DNA of 60,000 nt. It comes from Acanthaster planci (lineage: Eukaryota > Echinodermata > Asteroidea > Valvatida > Acanthasteridae). A program made the position numbers and the translations under genes. The notes beneath the pieces were generated by a model. It made no database searches. It worked only from the letters and a program-made list of their open reading frames with translations, and had not been told where the DNA came from. Position 1 is the first letter of the stretch; every line of letters begins with the position of its first letter. The stretch spans positions 524,637 to 584,636 of the forward strand of contig NW_019091458.1 of assembly GCF_001949145.1 (NCBI RefSeq). The letters are read 5' to 3'. Positions 12,901 to 21,900 of the stretch are shown here, one piece after another.

Positions 12901-15900
12901 CAATGTGTACGCGCCCGTGGGCATCACCATAGATTGGCTTGGAAAGTAAGTGCCCTTTGGAGCGGTAGAACTCAGTTTGCTTCAGTTGTCTTGAGGAAAG
13001 TTTAGTTTACAATTACAGTTAACTTTAGTTTACCCAATATGGCATGGATGATAGATGGATTATACTTTCTAGTCATTATTTCGAAACCGGGCCCCTGGAT
13101 AATAAAAAGTGATGATCAGTAACTGATTTAATATCAGTATGGAAACAACCATTAACATGAAAATAATTGTAAAACATGTCATTGATTGTGATTACTGCAA
13201 GAGTTGCAGCTAACAACAAATGTGAGTGATGTCATGATTTTTCAAAATTGTTCAACGACAGTCAGTTGAGTGTGATTGTATTGTTTATACACATTGTTAA
13301 AAAGCAGTGGACCAGTGGTTGAAGTAGATGTGGTCCACTGCTTTTTATCAATGTGTATAAACAATAAAATCACACTCAACTGACTGTCGTTGCTTCTTGT
13401 GATTGTGCTTAAATAATGACGTTGCCTGCTCAACTTTTTATGAGACAGGTTGCTTGATGTAAGCTCAGATTGATTCCGTGGTGGCACCGATAAGCTGGCC
13501 GCAGATTTTTGGTGTCAGTGTTGGCAAATCACAGCCATCAAGAACAATGTCCCTTTATAATGATGACATCACAGTTTGTTTACATGTGTGCTTTCCCATG
13601 GAAGCCAGACGGGATGATGGATTTAAGGTCCGTAGGAAAGTCCATGTATCAGCCAAAGTGGGATGTCATCAGCACAAAGTCTAGTTAGTTGCTCGTATTT
13701 TTATTTGACCCGAGTTGCAGAAATATTGGATAATAAGTAGATGTTTAAAAAGAGCAGTAAAGAATTGTGTTTCTCAGACTGCCTTTTCCTGTTTTTTATG
13801 ACCTACAACATGCTATCTTCTTTTCAGTTGAGGTCAAGAATTCTGTTTTGTTATTGTCAAATGGCAGGTTACCTTGATCTTTCAGATGTATATGCTTTTG
13901 AGTAGTGCTTAAAATGTTATGTAATCATCAACCAGAACTAGCCAAGACTGATACTTTCATCATTGGCACAGCACCCAGTCATTTGCCCATTTTGTTGTTG
14001 CGTTTCCGTATTTGGTATTTTATCCAATACAAAACTTGTATGTAACAAAAAGACAGTCTAAAGAGGAATTGAAAGAAGCACCCATTCTTGTCAAACAAAA
14101 CTCAAAAGGTTTTTGAGAAGTATCACGTTAATTGAAGTCTTAAAAGAGGTTGCTTAGGAAAACAAAGAAAAACAAGAAATGACATAATTGCCAACTTTCA
14201 TTTAGTTTTTACACTTTTCACCTCCTGTAGCAATGTATACTTTACGGATCAAGGTCTTCCTGATGCTCCTCGCGGCAGACGTGCCGCCGCAGACCGAGGG
14301 CCAAAGGTCGCTGTGGCTGCCCTCAAGTCTCATCCCTACCATGAGAAAACGCTGCATGTAGCTACCATGCCACGCGCCATTGCGGTCAACCCACGCCGAG
14401 GGTGAGGGGATTTTGTTTTTCCCCAGCTAGTGGACTGCATGTGTATGTGCAGCAATAATCTCTTGCGTAAAAATATAAAATTGCTCTTTTTGCCAATAAC
14501 ATGACCCAATCCTTCCAAGTACAACAAACATTGGCGCATTTGTTCGACGGGCCTCTTCACTTTTTACCAAAGACATGGGAAATGTTAATTGGTACTTTGA
14601 AACTAGCGTGTTGTAATTTGTTTCTGTGCCTAATCAAGTTTCACTGTGCTTCAGTGTGTCTAGGCCTGTATGGAGGGGGGGGTTCAGTCAACTCTGAGGG
14701 TCAATCACACAGCTTTTACCCCCCTCCCACTTGCACCTTCCAAGTATTGGTTGTCACACCCACCATCCCTTCCCTCTGTAGCCTGATGTACTGGACCGAC
14801 CTCGGGGCACCCGAGAGAGGATCGCGCCTCTTCATGTCCTGGATGAACGGCGAGAACAAGATACCGGTCCAAGCAGCCACTGGGAAACTGGACCAGCCCA
14901 CCGGACTGTCAGTGGACTACGCTGGCAATGATACCGTCTTCTGGTGCGACGCCCGGTCAGACAAGATTGGTTTCATCACCTATGATGGGTCACACTTTGT
15001 CATTCTCCAGACATCCGGCAGTAGGTTTAGTTATTCCAAATTTTTTTTGTTTCCTGGAAAGGGGCCAATGACCTTTTAAAGGGCAGGATATATTTAACAG
15101 CTAAGCACTGTTCATGTCTTGTAAAAGGGACTTGTCCCGCATTACGACAGTCATCACTTGTTTTTCCTGCCAGCATCATACAAAACTCCAAAGTTGTCTC
15201 TGGGCAAGAAATTACTGAAATCATGGTTGTTCCAACTTTTGAATAACATTAGCTTCTTCATGTTAAATTATGCAAATCATCAGGCGCACCACCAATGACA
15301 TGATAAATGTGTACGGTTGTTGCACTCAGACATATTGATCACAGACTATGACAGGACTATCCCACTTGCCACTTCCTGATGCAGCTTTTAAAAATGGTCA
15401 GGTTTAACGCTGGTCCCCTTCTGTCTCTGTCTCATCATTCCTTCAGGTCTCAATAACCCCTTCCAGCTGGACGTCTTTGGCAATCTCATCTACTGGACCA
15501 CCCGGTGGACTGACCAGCGTGGCATGATCAGGACCATGAACAAGACCGGCGGTGAGCAAGCGCCCTTCCTGTCCGGGCTGAACTTGCCCACGGCCGTCAA
15601 GGTTTGGCAGCAGCATCGCTACCCCCTGGATGGTAGGTTCCAGTCTCTCCCACCACACTCAGCCTGTTAACCATCATGATAGTCTGTCAATCCAAAATCA
15701 AACCTTACTGATCGTTGCTATCGGTACCCATGCCTCATGCATTATTCATTAACTCACCACAAACCTTCACTGGGCCACTTACACCGACAGATTACAGATT
15801 TGCAGACCCCTCCTAAATATGTCTTGCCGACCATAGGCATTAGCGCTAGTTATTGTGTGCAGGGGCATAAGTGAGGGTAGGGAATGTCAGGGTTTGACAA

Positions 15901-18900
15901 CCTCGGTGGACAACTTCAGAAAACGGGTTAAAAGGAGAGCTGATTTTAGTGCCAACTTTGTCAGTGTTCATAAAGTTGATTGCATGTGACCGTCTTTTCC
16001 CACAGTGCCCAACCCCTGCGAGAGGAACCCGTGCCTCTACCTGTGTCTGGTCGTACCCAGGCAGAAAGGCAATGCCATCACCAAGGGCTTTGAGTGTGCC
16101 TGCCCCAGTGGTGTGCCAGTGGATCCCAGGCATTGCGAAGGTAAAGCATACCCGAACACCCCCCTTCCCCAGTGTTACTTCATTCTGTATACTCGCTGTC
16201 AGGATAAAAGTGCCCTTGCATTCCATCACCTTGCACGAACAGTGGCAACTTTCTTCAGCTCCGTGTCTCAACACAAGCTGTTTTCCTTGCCGTAACATCA
16301 CTCATGTTTTATAGAGGCATTTCTCCCTACTCTCATTTCTCTACCACTGATCGTTAGCTTAAAATTTGAGCTATCCAGCCCCGCATCTTTGAAGGCTTCC
16401 AAAAGACAAAACTAACTAGAATACAAGTGAATGATCACTGTTAAGCTCATGTAAAAAATGTCACATAACACTGTTAACTTTGGGCATATGTTTCACAGTT
16501 CTTCCTGTTTTGAGTTTTAAAAATTAGTTGCCTAACTACTGGAGCAAACACCTCATCAGTTTTAGGGCCATGGTGTTGTGATACATCAGTAAAATCTGAA
16601 ATCTAATCTACCCTCTGAACACTCTGAAATCAGGATCACCAGTTGTGCCCACTGCCACCATCCCTGCCACTAGTGCTGTCCCGGTATGTCTGTGTCTAAA
16701 TGGAGGCTACTGCAAGCCAGACGGATCATGCCAGTGAGTATACAAGTATATTGTCTTTCCTAGTCCTGAGTTTTGTCAAAGGTCTGTCCGCCTCTCTGTC
16801 TGGCATGTTGTCAGCGATGGTGCTCTTATTGGTGAGGGGAAGGAAGGAGCATTTCCAACTGAGAGGGGGAGAGAAATCGCGATTCCATTAAAATGACAAT
16901 CTGATGAGCGGAGAATCGGGGCTCCCCCTCAACCTGGAAAAGTCATAGAAACTGGTTTTGGTTTTCCAGGCCTGGAAAAGTCATGGAATTTTGAAAAAAT
17001 GACTAAAGTCATGAAAAAGTCCTGGAATTTTTCAAACACTGTGTGTGATTCCTGTTATCACAAATAAATGTACAGAATGCGTAATTTTATTATTTGTAAC
17101 TTTTAAAGTCCCAATAGTCCCAATAGTATTATTTAGCTGCCCTGGAGAATGGTTTTACTCAGTTAAGTAGAAAGATTCCTGGACTTCATGCCACATGTGG
17201 TTTAGTAATGGGTTTTGAGCTTACTTACACTTGGCTCGCAATATGACCAAGATTTTGTTTAAGTTTCTGTAATATCGGTGATCTATAAATGGTTGTGATT
17301 ATAGATGCATTATTCGTGAAAGCCAGAACTGGCTGTTGCTTAGCATTTTTATAAAGAGCCCAGAAACATAAAAAGTTCCAATGCATATTTCCCCAATTAC
17401 TGTCGATGAGGGACACATTTTATGGGGTATAGCATCAGTAGTTGTTGTCTTGAGTTTGATTGAAAAGATGGTTTGGGCATTCTGTGAACAAGTTTATGGG
17501 ATACATGACTTCATGCCCCAAACAGACTGAGCAAATGTCCGAGAATAAAGGAACCAAGGGACTCGTAAAATTTTACCAGTTCCTGGAAATTCAACAAGTT
17601 GGGAGGGGTCTGTTTATTAAGTGGACACAACTGGAAATCTCACAGGTGGCTGTGCTGTATAGCAACGGCCTGCCAACAATTGTAATATCTGGAGATTTAC
17701 AGACAGGAAAGACAACTCGCTGACAAAATTGATGGTGCTGGCTTTGGAAAAATAAAGACTGGTTGAAGTTACCGGAGAAAAGAGGAAAGCTGACAAAATT
17801 GATGGTGCTGGCTTTGGAAAAATAAAGACTGGTTGAAGTTACCGGAGAAAAGAGGAAAGCTGTTGAATAGAGAGTGGTTTTGGTTGACTCCCATGAGGAG
17901 TGGATTTTGTAGTTGTGTTCTGTTTGTCAAGTTTTGTTCAGTCAGTGTTCACTTCTTATTTCCCCAGATGTCCTGATAATTATGAGGGAAAAATTTGCGC
18001 TACACCGTCTGAGCACGGCGGAGGTCCTCCAAACCAAAATTCATGTAAGTTGCTTTTTTTTTTCAAGGTTTAACAGGCACCACACCACATAGAAACTGCA
18101 TATGGTGCTATGGTGCTGTGGTCTGTTTATGAAAGCTGCGTCAGGATACATTGTTTCCTTACACTTGTTTGGCAGCCCATACTGTTGGATACACGTGACC
18201 AAATTTCACCTGAATGAGCACAAATCCATGCTGCATTCTTACCACTAGGCACAATTTTGCACAAAATCTGCTGACTTTCCTTTTGCCACGTAATAATCAT
18301 AGTTTTTGTCAACCAGTTGATTACTTATTTGTTCATATTATTTTATTCAAAGTCGCCCCCCCATGATCTGCTTCCTTTTATGGAGAAAGAAGCTTTCTGC
18401 AAGATATTTCACAAAACTTGATCTGTCTTGTCTGTGTGTGTATTTCCTGTGTTTGTAAAATTATTTTGAGGTTGTACCAGAAGAAAGCGTCTTTCCATAA
18501 AGTTTCCTGCCACAACACAAAGTTCATCTCTCACCCCACGGCCCACTGGACCCATCAAACATGCTTACCAATAGTATACAGGCATTCTTGGCCAGTATTT
18601 GTGAATATGAAATTTGCATACAGTTGAATGCCCCATTCAGTCAGCACAAAAAATACCCCATCCCCTGATCCAATTTTTTTTCCCTACATACCAACCCTAT
18701 TTTTGAAAGGCATTGTAATCTGAAGCAGCATTATTTTGGCCTAACCAATTACCGAAAAATGGGGCCATTCTGTATGTCAACTTTATACCGAGTGGATTGA
18801 TTAAACCTTACCCCATTTAATGTGGTTCGTATTTGTGGTATGGTGTGGTAATTTGCGGCTGAAAAAGCTAAACCTTACAAGTTTCAGCCCTAGTGTTGGA

Positions 18901-21900
18901 CCAGCAGTTTGTGTTGTGGGGACTACCACTTATGTTTTTGCAATTTTGTCAAAAGTGGACATGGTATATCCATGTGAGAAACATTTATCAATGTTGATGT
19001 CTTGGGTGAGGTGATATAAGGCATCCAGATCTGTCACTTTCTCTTTTTTTTGCTTCAAACTTCAGAGATAATTGTTTGGTTTCTTGTCTAGCTCATCTCA
19101 AAGTTAGCATACTTATTAGATCATTAACATTACATGTATTCTAATGTTAGTCCTTCTTCAAAACCAGGATTCAGGTTTGCTATTTTATATTAGTTGGTAG
19201 CTCTGTTTAGCAATACTAAAATATTTCCTATGTTCCACTTCAGGGATGATGAGGTAGTAAACTGAAGGAATGCCATTTGAAATGTCACCTGAATGATTGT
19301 TTTTACTGTATCTTTGGTGAATGTAATCTCAGATAACACAGAACTGACCGTGCTCATCTACTGGTATTCTGTGAGAGTGCAGTGTACATGGTTGTCAGTG
19401 CTTCTAATGTCTCTGGCTTTTCTGAGGGTTTCTTGACATAACCTTTGTCTGACAGCTTATAACGTCAAACAGTAACATCATAGTTTTTTCATTCTCTCCA
19501 ACTTGCACCGGACCTTGCAGTCAATCACCTGCCATTAAAGGGTGGTCAACACTTAGGTAGATAGTTTGTTATGTGAACTTGTCCTAGTTGGTTGTGTGAA
19601 TCATAAAATCATGACAGTGAGAAGAGTAGTAGATGTAGAATTCTCCTACTTAGGCCTACCCCTACCAATTGGATAGCATCTGTCAATTTCTTTTATATTT
19701 CAGCCACTGGGCACAGTTGTCCTTTCATCCTCAAAAATCTTGACTCAGTACTGGTTTTCTGTAATCCCAGTTTAACACCCATGGTTAAAAAATGATTTTT
19801 TCCCCCGGTATTAATGTGGACAATAGCAATGAGTGCCAACTTTCCATTTGTTTAATGATTATCCTAATAATCCAGTAGTTTTACAGTAAAATCATGCATG
19901 TGATTTTTGCCATTGACACACAAACTTTAACCACTTTGTGCCGGGCCCATTTATCCATGTTGATTCTGCTGGGCCGGGTAATTCTTCATTTTTTCTGTTT
20001 TCAAAATTCTTTAAAAATTCATAACTTCATTTACTGGATGTTTATACCTACTCGAATGACTGTCTGGTGGCTACTCTAATCTGAAAAACAGCATCAAATA
20101 ATGGCCAAGTATTTCAGCTAGGCCTGCCGCCTTGTAAAGGAGCCCAGATTGTGCGGTGTTAAGCAATTTTCTTTTGTTTCCAAAACCGGATTTGTGCACT
20201 GCTGATGTCTTTTCAACAAGGGCCAGATTGGTGTGCAGCGGTATTGTATCACTCACCACTGGAGCGCTTTTGTCCCCGGTGGTAATCCACTCGGCCTGAA
20301 TGCCACAAACAGTGGTATAATCTTACAAAACAATGACGGATTTCCTCCGCTATTAACAACTGAAAAAATGTTGGAAAGTCCCAGCAGCGTGGACGTTTGT
20401 TCCGAGTATGGTCTTTTGTTACAAGGCCTAGCTCTTTTGTCCGATTTTGGGCACCCCGGCAATGCGTACAAAGCCAATAACTCCGAAACCAAGGTCCCTG
20501 GCAGCAAGTGGTTAAGGGTTTTCCTGTTTGTTGTCTGTATGTTGTCACATCGTGTAAGCCGTCTGCAAATTATTCTTTTTTTTGGTTTCTTTTGTGATCG
20601 TTTACGTAATGCATTATCCAGTCTATTGTGACGAATGATGGTGATATATTTTGTCTTGCAGCCATTGGCCTTGTAGTGGGGCTGGTCGCGTTCATCTTCA
20701 TCGCCATCATTGTGATTGTCATTCTGCTGTTTGTGTTCCTGAAAAAGCGAAGGTGAGAATCAAAAATGGTCTGCTTTCTCTCCAAAAAATTCAAACTGTC
20801 TGAGAAGATCTCTTCCAAATTGTGCGAAAGGGCTGTCCTTTCCGAGCACAAATAACATGTTTCTACCAGTCACGTCCATCGCAATTCCAGTAACAATTCT
20901 GGCCAGAGTAGGAGAGATGAACAGTGACACAGGAAGGCCTTTGGGGCATTTCATTCTGACAGCTGTAGTGAACAGCTTGTGACGTGAGACTGGATGACAG
21001 ATTGACTTTTGGTAACCCAAGAGACTCACCCACAACAGTGGAAATCAGTTTGAGCAGCATAGCCAGCAAAATCACCCCTGCAATATTGTAACAGATATTG
21101 ATCCTTAGAAATACAAGTTTTTTTCAAGCATGAAAGAGCATGCTTTTTTAAAGTTACGATTACATAGGAGTGAGTGGTTAATTGACCTTGGAGTAAGAGA
21201 TGGTATATAACAACAGTTTGCTTGTACTGTTCAGAGATCTTAAGATGCTTTTGTTTTACTGACTGTGGTCAACAGGAAGTTTGCAGGTCCAGTGACATAT
21301 CGCGATGGGCAGAATGTTGACATTCATGCCCCTCCTCCAGGCAGGGAAGTGGAACCGCCTAACCACTATGAGGTAAGACCAGACACCAAAAGGAAGGCTT
21401 GAGAGATTCATAAGAGTAGCCGTTCTCTTTCATCACTGTAAACAAGATGGAAGTTGCAGAACCACTGCTGTACTCACAGTTCTTGATAAGTACCAACAAT
21501 TGCTTTACAAGTACTCGCAGATTTTCACCAAAGTACAGCTGAATACAGTCCTAGTAAATGTCACAAACTATTTGAAACCTGCGAGTACTTGGGTCATTCT
21601 GTAAGTTCAGGGTCCAAAAGTGGGACATTTTTGTATCCCAGTTGCACCTGACCTGTGTGATTTGACGGGGAAGTAACCTATTTCTGTTTGTTTGGCAGGT
21701 AATTTGCATTAATTCATCACTATTGGAAGTTAGAAAATGTGTTCTGAACTTACAAAATCATATCTCAGATGTGACAAGGACACGAAAAAAATTTGACCCC
21801 TAATTTATAGAAAGACCCACTTGCAAAACAAGTTTTACAGAAACTGTACCAAAGACTCTGCAAGCAGAATCATTCTCAGGGGAAGAGTCTGAGCAAGAGG

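Noticed and set aside
20233-20631. 132-codon + strand frame in the last large LRP2-like intron, with a long frame on the opposite strand too
   Set aside because: No domain recognised, no splice sites compatible with flanking exon phases, and open frames on both strands point to a GC-richer repeat fragment.
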